Below, one piece after another: positions 49,947-59,025 of a stretch of DNA of 64,000 nt. The notes under the pieces are model-generated. The model had not been told where the DNA came from. It saw nothing but the letters and a program-made list of their open reading frames with translations, and did not search any database. The stretch's first letter is position 1. Every line of letters starts with the position of its first letter. Source of the DNA: an uncultured Alistipes sp. (GTDB lineage Bacteria; Bacteroidota; Bacteroidia; Bacteroidales; Rikenellaceae); contig CALUNG010000004.1 of NCBI GenBank assembly GCA_944321955.1, forward strand, positions 80,474 to 144,473, written 5' to 3'. The position numbers were made by a program, and so were the translations under genes.

Positions 49947-52367
49947 TCAGTAGACCCATGAGAAATCCTCTATGTAGACCAGGTTGCCGGTGCTGCCTGT
50001 AAGATAGTCGCCGTAGGCGCTGGCCGATACCGAGATGACGATCGAGTAGCGGTCGGCCGCAGGCATTGCGGCCTGCGTGTCGTAGTACCGTATGGGTATG
50101 GTCAGTTCGACCCATCCGTCGGCATCGGCTCCGTTGACGCCGGCCTCGGTGGAGGCCGTCATGTACTCCGAACCATAGCCTATGATCGCTCCTTCGGCAA
50201 GGGACGATGCCTTGGCGGGATCCCAGAATGTCGCTACGTCCATCGACGTTCCCGATTTTACCCTGTGGCGGTCGCTCCAGTCGGTTATGCAGACAAATAT
50301 GCGTACGGGGTCCAGAGTCTCGCCCTTGATGTGCGACGCGGCTTCGGGATCGTTGCTGCCGACATGGGTCATGGCCGTTACCGTTGCCTTGACGCGCACC
50401 TTCATGGCCGACGGACGGCCTGCGTAGGAGTACTTCTGACCGAACGACGCGTATCCGAACGTGTCGATGAACCCAGTGCCGAACTCCATGGTGCCGGTGA
50501 AGAGGTTGCCCGGGGCGAAGATGCTGCCGAGTACGGCCTCGCCCGTGAGTTTGGCGCATGCCGCTCCGTGATATCCGGCGACGCTGCTGTCTTCGGTGCA
50601 GAGCGACTGCGACTGCTTGTTGTTGCCATTGGACCAGAACATGTTGCTGCTGTCGGCGTTGGGGTAGGCCACGTCGGCGCCCGTAAAGAATCCTCCGGTA
50701 ACGGTGGCTGTCGTCCAGGCATCCATCGATGCGTTGGCAATGCCCGTATCGACGCCTCCAGCCTCGAAGCTGCCCGAGGCTACGGTCTCTCCGCCGACGG
50801 TCAGCCTGTAGTCGTAGCCGTTGCCGAGAAATACGCCCGTGCCGGCCTTGAGAAGGCTGTATCCGAGGGTTGCGCCATCGGCCGCCACGCTCTCCCATTG
50901 CGGTGCGATGCGGTATGTGCCGTCACCGACAGCTTCGGCCTGCTGCCACTCGGTGTCGGTCGTACGCTTGTACTCGACTGCCGCATTCCCGGCATCGTCG
51001 ATGCCCGTTGCGGTGAGTGTCGCCGTGTTGAACCACAGGTCGGCGTCGTTGTTGTAGGTGATGGCATAGGGCGATGCCGCCGTGTAGTGGAAGGTCATCT
51101 CCCTGTAGAGCGTACGTCCGGCATTGTCCTCGATCGTGAACCCGAATATGTGGTCGCCCGATTCGGTGGGGCCGAGCATCAGAATAAGCGGCACCAGCTC
51201 ACCCACGTCGAATGTCGGCGCCGTGGCATTTACCAGCCCGTCGCCCGTGGGCAGCCCAAGCTGTCCCAGCATCGTGGCGCAGGCCGCATCGTCGATTATG
51301 TCCATCTCGGCCGAAAGGCCTACGGCTGTCAGCACCTCGGGCGTAAGTACACCCGACTCGATCGATATGCTCATGCTGCGTATGCCCGACGGAACGGAGA
51401 GACGGAGCGTGCATTTGCCCTTCATGTCGGCCTCGAGCTCCATCGGTGCGAACTCCTCGTTGCCTTCCCATGTGGCCGAAGGTGCCGCCGCCGTCTGCCA
51501 GTCGTCTATTTCGCGGTTGAGGTAGTAGAGCTTCCCGGCCTCGAGAGCGCGGCCCGTACGGTCCACGTCGATGCTCGCGCGGTGGTTGTCAGTGATGATG
51601 TCGATGGTGAAGTTGCCGTATTCGCCTTCGGGCAGGTTGAAGAAGGCACGCGCCTCGGCTGCCGTCACCGGAACCGTGTCGTCGAATCGCATGGCGATGT
51701 GTCGCGAAGCTCCGTCGGCGGCGAGCGTTCCGCTCAGCGATGCCTCGTCGAGCCGGAGCGTCGATGCCGATATTTCGCGGTCGGCCGTCAGAATTATGGC
51801 CTTTACGTTCTCGGCGGCTACTTCGGACGTGGTCGTGAAACGTGCCGCAACGATCGAGGTGAGGTGCTGCAGGTCGAATACCACGTCGCTGCCGTCGGCC
51901 AGCTTGCCGGCTTCGGCATTCTCGGCCGTGACGGTCGGCGACATCATTACGTCGTATGCACTGTTGAAATCGTTTCCGCTCTGCGTGCGTTCACGACCGA
52001 ATGGTACCGCCCCGATATCGTCGGTGGCGGGGTAGACGGCCCGATACGTACGCAATCCGGTGCCCGAGGTCATCTCGCCGTTGAAACGACCGTTCGCGGC
52101 ACCGTATTGCAGTACGACATGCTCTTCGACGCCCTCGAGCGACGCGAGAACCGACATGCGGTCCTCCTCGTCCCACGATCCGCCGTACATGCCCTGTTCG
52201 TAACCGTCGTCTATGGTGGCGCGGGTGCCGTTGCCGAAGTGCTCGCTGTGCGCCTCCAGCGAGACGGTTGTCTTTCCTCCCTGCAGATCGAGCCCCTGCT
52301 CCGATCCGGTGCAACCGACCATTGCGGCCGCAACTAATATGCCGATTAAGGTAGATCTCTTTCCCAT
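49947..52367 (-). CDS. Fimbrillin-like lipoprotein with C-terminal PCMD domain
   Basis: An 806-residue lipoprotein (lipobox AAAMVGC). The N-terminal 270 residues are fimbrillin-like: RTYRAVYPA, GSDVVFDLQHLTSIVAARFTTTSEVAAENVKAIILTADREIS, FFNLPEGEYGNFTIDIITDN, LEAGKLYYLNREID. A middle section of about 250 residues has Ig-like beta patterns. The C-terminal 250 residues (GIANASMDAWTT ... MFWSNGNNKQSQSLC ... GAACAKLTGEA ... GNLVYIEDFSWVY) fit the putative carbohydrate metabolism (PCMD) domain, found at the C-terminus of many Bacteroidota surface lipoproteins. A glycan-binding or adhesin role is inferred. A 51-residue peptide gene lies 18 bases upstream. Confidence 0.86.
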   Translation of the reverse strand: MGKRSTLIGILVAAAMVGCTGSEQGLDLQGGKTTVSLEAHSEHFGNGTRATIDDGYEQGMYGGSWDEEDRMSVLASLEGVEEHVVLQYGAANGRFNGEMTSGTGLRTYRAVYPATDDIGAVPFGRERTQSGNDFNSAYDVMMSPTVTAENAEAGKLADGSDVVFDLQHLTSIVAARFTTTSEVAAENVKAIILTADREISASTLRLDEASLSGTLAADGASRHIAMRFDDTVPVTAAEARAFFNLPEGEYGNFTIDIITDNHRASIDVDRTGRALEAGKLYYLNREIDDWQTAAAPSATWEGNEEFAPMELEADMKGKCTLRLSVPSGIRSMSISIESGVLTPEVLTAVGLSAEMDIIDDAACATMLGQLGLPTGDGLVNATAPTFDVGELVPLILMLGPTESGDHIFGFTIEDNAGRTLYREMTFHYTAASPYAITYNNDADLWFNTATLTATGIDDAGNAAVEYKRTTDTEWQQAEAVGDGTYRIAPQWESVAADGATLGYSLLKAGTGVFLGNGYDYRLTVGGETVASGSFEAGGVDTGIANASMDAWTTATVTGGFFTGADVAYPNADSSNMFWSNGNNKQSQSLCTEDSSVAGYHGAACAKLTGEAVLGSIFAPGNLFTGTMEFGTGFIDTFGYASFGQKYSYAGRPSAMKVRVKATVTAMTHVGSNDPEAASHIKGETLDPVRIFVCITDWSDRHRVKSGTSMDVATFWDPAKASSLAEGAIIGYGSEYMTASTEAGVNGADADGWVELTIPIRYYDTQAAMPAADRYSIVISVSASAYGDYLTGSTGNLVYIEDFSWVY

Positions 52368-52385
52368 GTCAGATGAACTTTGAGG

Positions 52386-52541
52386 TTAGTAAATGAAGTT
52401 GTCGCTGTTGTCCGACATCGTGTCGAACGGTTCGGCTTCTCCGCCGGGATAGGGCTGGCTGAGGGCGAATCCCTTCTCTGTCGTGATCCCGTACAGCTCC
52501 GCCTCGGGAGCCGCATAGGCGTTTCTTGCGATGTGTTTCAT
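52386..52541 (-). CDS. Small peptide gene preceding the PCMD lipoprotein
   Basis: A 51-residue protein starting MKHIARNAYAAPEAELYGITTEKGFALSQPYPGGEAEPFD. It has no signal peptide or membrane segment. Peptides of this type (basic start, 'Y.AP..EL..I..E.GFA.S', acidic end) are often the first gene before fimbrillin-type lipoproteins in Bacteroidota; I know the pattern but no established function. The start may be 52577 (63 residues), but 52541 fits the pattern and the promoter box at 52575-52582, which overlaps the longer start. Only 18 bases separate it from the lipoprotein gene. Confidence 0.75.
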   Translation of the reverse strand: MKHIARNAYAAPEAELYGITTEKGFALSQPYPGGEAEPFDTMSDNSDNFIY

Positions 52542-52574
52542 ACTCTTTGTCGACTGTTTGCATTTGTGTCGAAA

Positions 52575-52582
52575 CAAAAATA
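52575..52582 (-). promoter_or_regulatory. -7 box (TATTTTTG) of the small peptide/PCMD operon
   Basis: The complement reads TATTTTTG, 33 bases before the ATG at 52541. Confidence 0.55.
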
Positions 52583-52728
52583 TGGAAGCCTCGCCTGTCT
52601 GAAAAATTTATTCAACGAACCGTGCAGCCATGATAACGGAATGCCGCCGTCGTTCAACCAAACCGATTGCGGAGTGGCTGCCGCGACGAAAAACAACCGT
52701 CCGCGAAGCGTTTTTCGCGGATTATTCA

Positions 52729-52736
52729 TACCTTTG
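52729..52736 (+). promoter_or_regulatory. -7 box of priA, near-leaderless
   Basis: TACCTTTG lies 6 bases before the GTG at 52743. A hairpin (TCCGCGAA at 52700-52707 with TTCGCGGA at 52714-52721) sits just upstream of it. Confidence 0.55.
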
Positions 52737-52742
52737 TTTTCC

Positions 52743-54953
52743 GTGGAGAGATATGCCGACATAGTGCTTCCGCTGTTTCAGCCGCTCTATACATTTGCCG
52801 TTCCCGACGGCGAAGAGTTGAGCGTGGGCGATGCCGTGGCCGTGCAGTTCGGCCCCCGGGGACTGCATACGGGCATAGTGTGGCGCCTGCACGACCGCTG
52901 TCCCGACGTGAAGCGTGTGAAGGCCGTCGGCCGCAGGCTCTATGACCGACCACTGCTGACGTCGGTGCAGATGCGGTTCTGGGAGTGGATTGCCGATTAC
53001 TACATGTGTACCCTCGGCGAGATCATGCGCATGGCCCTGCCCTCGATGACCAAACCGAAGGGCGGCGACGAAACGGAGTTCCGGCAGGAGGAGTTCCGGC
53101 CGCGTACCGAGAGTTTCGTGGTACCCGGAGCCATGCCCGATGCCGAAACTTCGGCCCGTATCGAGAGGCGCGCTCCGAAACAGCATGCGCTGCTGCAGGC
53201 TCTGTCTTCGGCCGGCGAGCTGCGGCGCAGCGAATGCGATGCGGCAGCTCTCGCGGCTCTGCGCCGCAAGGGATTCGTGAACATCGAGGAGAGGGTCGTC
53301 GATACGGGCGCAACGGCCGGTGCCGATTTCGTCCTGCCGGGGCTTACCGCCGCACAGGGCGCCGCCCTCAATGAGATTGATACCCTCTTTGCAACGAAAC
53401 CTACGGTTTTGCTTCGCGGCGTGACCGGTTCGGGCAAGACTGAGATATACATGCACATGGCGGCGCGGGAACTGGCCGCCGGGCACGACGTGCTGTGTCT
53501 CGTGCCCGAAATAGCCATGTCGTCGCAGCTTGTCGGGCGTTTCGAGAGCGTATTCGGCGACAGGGTGCTGCCGTATCACTCGAAACTTACGGACCGGCGC
53601 CGTACGGAGACATACATGCGGCTGAACCGTTCCGAAGGCGGCAATCTGATAATCGGTACGCGTTCGGCGCTCTTCATGCCGTTCCGTCGGCTGGGGCTTG
53701 TGGTTGTCGACGAGGAGCACGACCCGAGCTACAAGCAGACCGAACCGGCGCCGCGTTACCACGCGCGCGACGCCGCCATCATGCTTGCCAGCATGCACGG
53801 CGCCCGCACGCTGCTCGGCAGCGCAACGCCTTCGCTCGAGAGTTATGCCCATGCCGTTACCGGCAAGTTCGGTCTGGTCTCCCTTACGGAGCGTTACGGC
53901 GGGGCGCAACCGCCTTCGGTGATCATATCCGACACGCTGCGCGCCGTCAAGCGCGGGGAGCGTCATGCACATTTCAACAACATCCTTCTCGAAAAGATAG
54001 GCGAGCGTCTCGATTGCGGCGAGCAGGTGCTGCTCTTCCAGAACCGACGCGGGTATTCGCCCTATGTGTCGTGCACGCAGTGCGGCTGGACGGCCCGCTG
54101 TCCGAACTGCAACGTGACCCTGACGCTCCACTCGGGCGGACGTCTCGTATGCCACTATTGCGGCCATACCGAACCGATGCCGCGGCGTTGCCCGTCGTGC
54201 GTCACGGCCGAGGTGCAGACCATGGGGTTCGGTACCGAGAAGGTCGAGGAGGAGATCGCCTCGCTCTTTCCGTCGGCGCGTGTGGTGCGGCTCGACCGCG
54301 ACGCCATGCCTTCGGAGAGCGCCTGCAACCGCATAGTTGGGGCCTTCGAGCGGGGCGAGTACGACATCATGGTCGGAACGCAGGTCATAACCAAGGGCTT
54401 CGATTTCTCGCACGTGACGCTGGTGGGGGTGCTCAATGCCGACAATCTGCTCAATGCCCCCGATTTCAGGGCTTCGGAGCGGGCTTTTCAAACGATGATG
54501 CAGTTCGCCGGGCGTGGCGGACGACGCGATGTGCGCGGCGAGGTGGTCATTCAGACATCCGAACCCGACAATCCTGTTCTGAGGTGGGTCATGAATGCGG
54601 ACTACGACGGAATGGCCCGTGCGCTGCTCGCCGAGCGCAGCCGCTTCTTCTATCCGCCCTATGCGCGGCTGGTGACTGTGACGATGCGGCATCGCGATGC
54701 CGGTGTGCTCGGCCGTGCCGCCGCCGAAATGGCCGACATGCTGCGCCGCCGCTTCTCGAACCGCGTGTTCGGCCCCAATACACCGCCCGTAGACCGCATA
54801 CGCAACGAGGTGATTGCCGAGATACTCCTCAAGATCGAGAGCGGAGCACCGATGTCGCGGGCCAGAATGCTGCTGCGCGAGGTGCTGGACGAGATATCGC
54901 GGCGCGAAGGGTACAAATATCTTACGGTCATCTGCAATGTCGACGCTTCGTAG
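52743..54953 (+). CDS. priA: Primosomal replication-restart helicase PriA
   Basis: A 736-residue superfamily 2 DNA helicase that reloads DnaB at stalled forks. Domains in order: an N-terminal 3'-DNA-binding domain (ERYADIVLPLFQPLYTFAVP), a winged-helix segment, helicase lobe 1 with Walker A GVTGSGKTE and DEEH (VVVDEEHDPSYKQTE), a zinc-binding insert with eight cysteines (CTQCGWTARCPNC ... CHYCG ... CPSC) and lobe 2 (VGTQVITKGFDFSHVTLVG). The frame is open upstream, but translation should begin at GTG 52743: this is where family homology starts and it follows the -7 box by 6 bases. comF overlaps its end by 17 bases. Confidence 0.95.
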   Translation: MERYADIVLPLFQPLYTFAVPDGEELSVGDAVAVQFGPRGLHTGIVWRLHDRCPDVKRVKAVGRRLYDRPLLTSVQMRFWEWIADYYMCTLGEIMRMALPSMTKPKGGDETEFRQEEFRPRTESFVVPGAMPDAETSARIERRAPKQHALLQALSSAGELRRSECDAAALAALRRKGFVNIEERVVDTGATAGADFVLPGLTAAQGAALNEIDTLFATKPTVLLRGVTGSGKTEIYMHMAARELAAGHDVLCLVPEIAMSSQLVGRFESVFGDRVLPYHSKLTDRRRTETYMRLNRSEGGNLIIGTRSALFMPFRRLGLVVVDEEHDPSYKQTEPAPRYHARDAAIMLASMHGARTLLGSATPSLESYAHAVTGKFGLVSLTERYGGAQPPSVIISDTLRAVKRGERHAHFNNILLEKIGERLDCGEQVLLFQNRRGYSPYVSCTQCGWTARCPNCNVTLTLHSGGRLVCHYCGHTEPMPRRCPSCVTAEVQTMGFGTEKVEEEIASLFPSARVVRLDRDAMPSESACNRIVGAFERGEYDIMVGTQVITKGFDFSHVTLVGVLNADNLLNAPDFRASERAFQTMMQFAGRGGRRDVRGEVVIQTSEPDNPVLRWVMNADYDGMARALLAERSRFFYPPYARLVTVTMRHRDAGVLGRAAAEMADMLRRRFSNRVFGPNTPPVDRIRNEVIAEILLKIESGAPMSRARMLLREVLDEISRREGYKYLTVICNVDAS

Positions 54954-55659
54954 CATACTCGGCGACATGTGGGCTCTGTTGTTTCCGCCCGTCTGTCCGG
55001 TGTGCGGGTGTGATCTTCTGGACGGCGAGCACTTCATCTGTACGGCCTGCCGGTTCCGTGCGCCGCTCACGGGATTTTGCAACGAGGCGGCCAATCCCAT
55101 GACCGAACGTCTGGCCGCTCTTTTGCCCGTGGAGCGTGCATCGGCATTCATCTATTACGCTGCCGGCAGCGACTGGCGCAGGCTCATCCACAGCTTCAAA
55201 TATCACGGCAAGTGGCGGTACGCCCGCGAGATGGGCGTATGGTACGGCCATGCCCTCCGGCAAAGCGGACTCTATGATGACGTGGACGTGATAGTTCCCG
55301 TGCCGCTCCACTTCCGCAAGCGGATGAAACGCGGTTACAACCAGTCGGAATACATCGCCGACGGCATTGCGTCTGTTCTGGGGGTGGAGGTGGACCGCCG
55401 GAGCGTATATCGCCGCGTGAACAATCCCAGTCAGACCCTCGGCGAACGCAACGACCGTTGGGCCAATGTCGAGGGAGTCTTTGCCGTACGTCGTCCCGAG
55501 GCGTTGCGCGGCCGTCATGTGCTTGTTGTTGACGATGTCTTTACTACGGGTGCCACGGTCATTTCGTGCGGCGAGGCCATTCTCCGGGCCGTGGATGACG
55601 TGCGCCTGAGCGTGGCCACGCTGGCCGTATCGCAGAACGAATTTGCCCTCGACCGGTAA
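54937..55659 (+). CDS. comF: ComF-family phosphoribosyltransferase-like protein
   Basis: A 240-residue protein. An N-terminal zinc-ribbon (CPVCGCDLLDGEHFICTAC) is followed by a PRTase fold with IVPVPLHFRKRMKRGYNQSEYIA and the PRPP-loop VLVVDDVFTTGATV. ComF is tied to DNA uptake and interacts with PriA and DprA in other bacteria. Its gene here overlaps priA by 17 bases, which fits that link. The start ATG 54937 lies within priA and matches the family. Confidence 0.93.
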   Translation: MSTLRSILGDMWALLFPPVCPVCGCDLLDGEHFICTACRFRAPLTGFCNEAANPMTERLAALLPVERASAFIYYAAGSDWRRLIHSFKYHGKWRYAREMGVWYGHALRQSGLYDDVDVIVPVPLHFRKRMKRGYNQSEYIADGIASVLGVEVDRRSVYRRVNNPSQTLGERNDRWANVEGVFAVRRPEALRGRHVLVVDDVFTTGATVISCGEAILRAVDDVRLSVATLAVSQNEFALDR

Positions 55660-55763
55660 AACATGTTGCGGACTTATCGACAGACGACACTTCGCAGAGC
55701 AATGCGGAGCGGCGTGCGGCTGCATTGTCAACACCATTTTCGACATAAAGGGATGGTAGCCCG

Positions 55764-55794
55764 TTTGCGCATTACGATATATTTGGTATTTTTG
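55764..55794 (+). promoter_or_regulatory. Consensus promoter of dnaB
   Basis: TTTG (55764-55767), 19 bases, TATTTTTG (55787-55794): an exact consensus match, 20 bases before the dnaB ATG. Confidence 0.85.
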
Positions 55795-55814
55795 CTTTTG
55801 AAAAGAATCACCAA

Positions 55815-57350
55815 ATGACAAAAGAATTCAAACAGTCGCAACGCAACCGCGAGGCCTACGACGCCATGACCGACCCCGTAGGACAGGTGCCCCCTCAGGC
55901 CGTCGAGCTCGAGGAGGCCGTGCTGGGTGCGTTGATGCTCGAACGCGACAGCATAATCGCCGTTCAGGAGTATCTCGTGGCCGATGCCTTCTACACCGAG
56001 GAGCATCGTCTCATATACAAGGCTATCGAAGAGCTGTCGGCCGAGCTCAAGCCGATCGACCTCTTCACCGTCACCGAAAAACTGAAGTCCAAGAAGCAGC
56101 TGGCCAAGGTCGGCGGTGCGGCATATCTGGCGCAGCTTACGCAGAAGGTCGGATCGGCCGCCAATGTCGAGTTTCACGCCAAGATCGTGGCACAGAAGTA
56201 CGTGCAGCGCGAGCTGATACGTTCTGCTACCGAAATACAGCGCCGTTCGTACGATGACGATACCGACGTCACGGACCTGATCGGTTTCGCCGAGAGCGCG
56301 ATATTCAATGTCGCCGAGGGGCATGTGAAGCGAGCCGTACAGTCGGCCGGTGACATATTGAAACGCACCATCGAGCAGATCGAGGAGGCGAGCAAGAGCG
56401 CCGGAGCATTCAACGGCGTACCGTCGGGTTTCATGTCGCTTGACCGCATAACTCTGGGTTGGCAGCCTTCGGACCTTATCATCGTGGCGGCACGACCCTC
56501 CATGGGTAAGACGGCATTCGTGTTGTCGATGGCCCGCAACATGGCCGTGGACTACGGAACGGGTGTAGCCTTCTTCTCGCTCGAAATGTCGGCCACGCAG
56601 CTGATGATGCGTCTGGTCGTGGCCGAGACGGGATTGAGCAGTACCGATATCCGCAGCGGACGCCTTACGCCCGAGCAGTGGCGTCATCTCGAGAGCTCGG
56701 TGAAGCCGCTGGGTACGGCCCCGCTTTATATAGACGATACGCCGGCGTTGTCGGTGTTCGAGTTCCGGTCGAAGGCCCGCCGTCTGAAGATACACCACAA
56801 CATCAAGATCATAATCATCGACTACCTCCAGCTGATGACCGGTACGCAGGACTCCAAGGGCAACCGCGAACAGGAGGTGGCCTTCATATCGCGTACCCTC
56901 AAGGCAATCGCCAAGGAGCTGGATGTGCCGATCATCGCACTGTCGCAGCTCAACCGAAGCGCCGAATCGCGTGGCGGTTCGAAACGCCCGCAGCTTTCGG
57001 ACCTCCGCGAGTCGGGAGCCATCGAGCAGGATGCCGATATCGTGGCGTTCATACACCGTCCCGAGTATTATGGCTTTACCGAGACCGAGGACCATCTGCC
57101 GACGGCCGGTCTTGCCGAGATCATTCTGGCCAAGCACCGTAACGGTGCCGTGACGGACGTGCGCATGCGCTTCCTGAAGGATCAGGCCCGTTTCGCCGAC
57201 ATGGATACGGCCGACGAGCCGCTGGCGTCGCCGCAGTATGAGGATTACGCCAGCGAGGGCGTGACGGGCGGCAACACTCTTGGAAAGATGCCGAATACCG
57301 AGTTCGACAACATAGACAGTCGTGCACCCATAGACAACGTGCCGTTCTGA
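55815..57350 (+). CDS. dnaB: Replicative DNA helicase
   Basis: A 511-residue DnaB hexameric helicase. The N-terminal domain starts PPQAVELEEAVLGALMLERDSI. The RecA-like domain has Walker A ARPSMGKTAF, Walker B IIIIDYLQLM, the arginine-rich ALSQLNRSAESR and SDLRESGAIEQDADIV. The tail is acidic and Asn/Asp-rich. No intein is present. It follows priA-comF but has its own promoter, so replication-restart and helicase genes are neighbours. Confidence 0.98.
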   Translation: MTKEFKQSQRNREAYDAMTDPVGQVPPQAVELEEAVLGALMLERDSIIAVQEYLVADAFYTEEHRLIYKAIEELSAELKPIDLFTVTEKLKSKKQLAKVGGAAYLAQLTQKVGSAANVEFHAKIVAQKYVQRELIRSATEIQRRSYDDDTDVTDLIGFAESAIFNVAEGHVKRAVQSAGDILKRTIEQIEEASKSAGAFNGVPSGFMSLDRITLGWQPSDLIIVAARPSMGKTAFVLSMARNMAVDYGTGVAFFSLEMSATQLMMRLVVAETGLSSTDIRSGRLTPEQWRHLESSVKPLGTAPLYIDDTPALSVFEFRSKARRLKIHHNIKIIIIDYLQLMTGTQDSKGNREQEVAFISRTLKAIAKELDVPIIALSQLNRSAESRGGSKRPQLSDLRESGAIEQDADIVAFIHRPEYYGFTETEDHLPTAGLAEIILAKHRNGAVTDVRMRFLKDQARFADMDTADEPLASPQYEDYASEGVTGGNTLGKMPNTEFDNIDSRAPIDNVPF

Positions 57351-57389
57351 TCTGTCTCCGAATGTCTGGTATAAAATTGTAGAGCAGCC

Positions 57390-58928
57390 ATGTTTGTCAG
57401 AACCCATGCCGGAGCGATAGTCGGGATCGACGCCGTAAAGGTCGACGTCGAGGTGAATGTCGCGGGTGGCGGTCTGGGACTGTTTTTGGTGGGGTTGCCC
57501 GACAATGCCGTCAAGGAGAGCGAACAGCGCATACGTTCGGCCTTTGAAAACTCGGGGTTGCGAATGACTGCAAAGAAGGTGGTAGTAAACCTCGCTCCGG
57601 CCGACCTGCGCAAGGAGGGTGCGGCCTTCGACCTGCCGATAGCCGTGGGCATACTGGCTGCAACGTCGCAGGTCGATGCGTCGAAACTTTCAGGTACGAT
57701 GTTCGCCGGAGAGCTGTCGCTCGACGGAGGCGTCAAGGCCTGCAAGGGCATATTGCCGATGGCCGTGCGTGCCCGTGCCGAGGGTCTCGAACGTTTTGTC
57801 GTGCCTGCGGGCAATGTTCCCGAAGGTGCCGTGGTCGAGGGTATCGACGTAATAGGCGTAAGAAGTCTGTCGGAGGTGGCGGCCTATCTTAACGGCGATA
57901 TCGACATTGCTCCGGCTTCGGCGAATATGGTACGGACAGAAGAGCAGTCGCTGAACCGCTATGCCGAGGACTTTGCCGACGTGCGCGGACAGTCGCACGT
58001 GAAACGGGCGCTGGAGATAGCTGCGGCCGGCGGCCACAACGTGATAATGATAGGCGCTCCGGGATCGGGCAAGACCATGCTCGCCCGACGCCTGCCGACG
58101 ATATTGCCTCCCATGACGCTCGAAGAGGCACTCGAGTGTACGAAAATACACTCGGTTGCCGGCAAGCTCGGCGCAACGACGGGACTTCTTACTCGCAGGC
58201 CGTTCCGTGCACCGCATCACATGACCTCGCCAGTAGCCCTTATCGGCGGCGGACAGTCGCCGCAGCCCGGTGAGGTGTCGTTGGCGCATAACGGCATACT
58301 CTTTCTCGACGAGCTTCCCGAATTCGGACGCAGCGTACTGGAGGTCCTGCGTCAGCCTCTCGAGGAGCGGCGCATAACGGTGTCGCGGGCACGGTATACG
58401 GTCGAATATCCGGCCAACTTCACGCTCGTGGCGGCCATGAACCCCTGTCCGTGCGGGTATTACAACCATCCCACGCGCGAGTGTACATGTTCACCCGGGA
58501 CGGTGCACCGTTACATGTCGCGCATATCGGGCCCTCTGCTCGACCGCATCGATCTCCATATCGAGGTTACGCCGGTCTCCATATCGGAGATGTCGTCCGA
58601 CCGCCCGGAGGAGTCGAGTGCATCGATACGCGAGCGTGTGATTGCTGCCCGCCGTCTGCAGGAGGAGCGCTTCCGCGGAACGGGTATTCATACCAACGCC
58701 ATGATGAACTCCAGGATGCTGCGTGAATATTGCCGGCTGGATGCGGCGTCGCGTTCGCTGCTCGAGCGGGCGATGGACAAGCTCAACCTCTCGGCGCGGG
58801 CCTATGACCGCATCATAAAGGTGGCGCGTACGATTGCCGACCTTGCGGGTTCCCCGACGATCGGCACGATGCACCTCGCCGAGGCGATAAACTACCGTAC
58901 GCTCGACCGCGAGAGCTGGGGACGGTGA
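57390..58928 (+). CDS. YifB/ComM-family Mg-chelatase-like AAA+ ATPase
   Basis: A 512-residue protein with a Lon-protease-like N-terminal domain (VGLPDNAVKESEQRIRSAFENSG), an AAA+ Mg-chelatase domain with Walker A GAPGSGKTML and Walker B ILFLDELPEFGRSVLEVLRQPLEER, and a C-terminal ChlI-type domain containing CPCGYYNHPTRECTCSP. In Vibrio and Haemophilus the homologue ComM is a branch-migration helicase for natural transformation. Together with comF and priA it makes a DNA-processing neighbourhood. The gene begins 39 bases after dnaB. Confidence 0.94.
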   Translation: MFVRTHAGAIVGIDAVKVDVEVNVAGGGLGLFLVGLPDNAVKESEQRIRSAFENSGLRMTAKKVVVNLAPADLRKEGAAFDLPIAVGILAATSQVDASKLSGTMFAGELSLDGGVKACKGILPMAVRARAEGLERFVVPAGNVPEGAVVEGIDVIGVRSLSEVAAYLNGDIDIAPASANMVRTEEQSLNRYAEDFADVRGQSHVKRALEIAAAGGHNVIMIGAPGSGKTMLARRLPTILPPMTLEEALECTKIHSVAGKLGATTGLLTRRPFRAPHHMTSPVALIGGGQSPQPGEVSLAHNGILFLDELPEFGRSVLEVLRQPLEERRITVSRARYTVEYPANFTLVAAMNPCPCGYYNHPTRECTCSPGTVHRYMSRISGPLLDRIDLHIEVTPVSISEMSSDRPEESSASIRERVIAARRLQEERFRGTGIHTNAMMNSRMLREYCRLDAASRSLLERAMDKLNLSARAYDRIIKVARTIADLAGSPTIGTMHLAEAINYRTLDRESWGR

Positions 58929-58974
58929 TATCTATGTCAGTCAAATATAACGGCGGACAGGCAGAGTGCAAGAA

Positions 58975-59012
58975 AAAGGCGACGTTCTTCAACAGGAGCG
59001 TCGCCTTTCTTA
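58975..59012. terminator. Bidirectional terminator
   Basis: AAAGGCGACG (58975-58984) pairs with CGTCGCCTTT (58999-59008), A-run before and TCTT after. It separates the convergent YifB and MATE genes. Confidence 0.85.
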
Positions 59013-59025
59013 TTGCAGTATATGA

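Noticed and set aside
52380-52742. N-terminal extension of PriA in the same open frame
   Set aside because: It overlaps the divergent peptide gene and its promoter region, has no PriA homology, and lies upstream of the -7 box at 52729.
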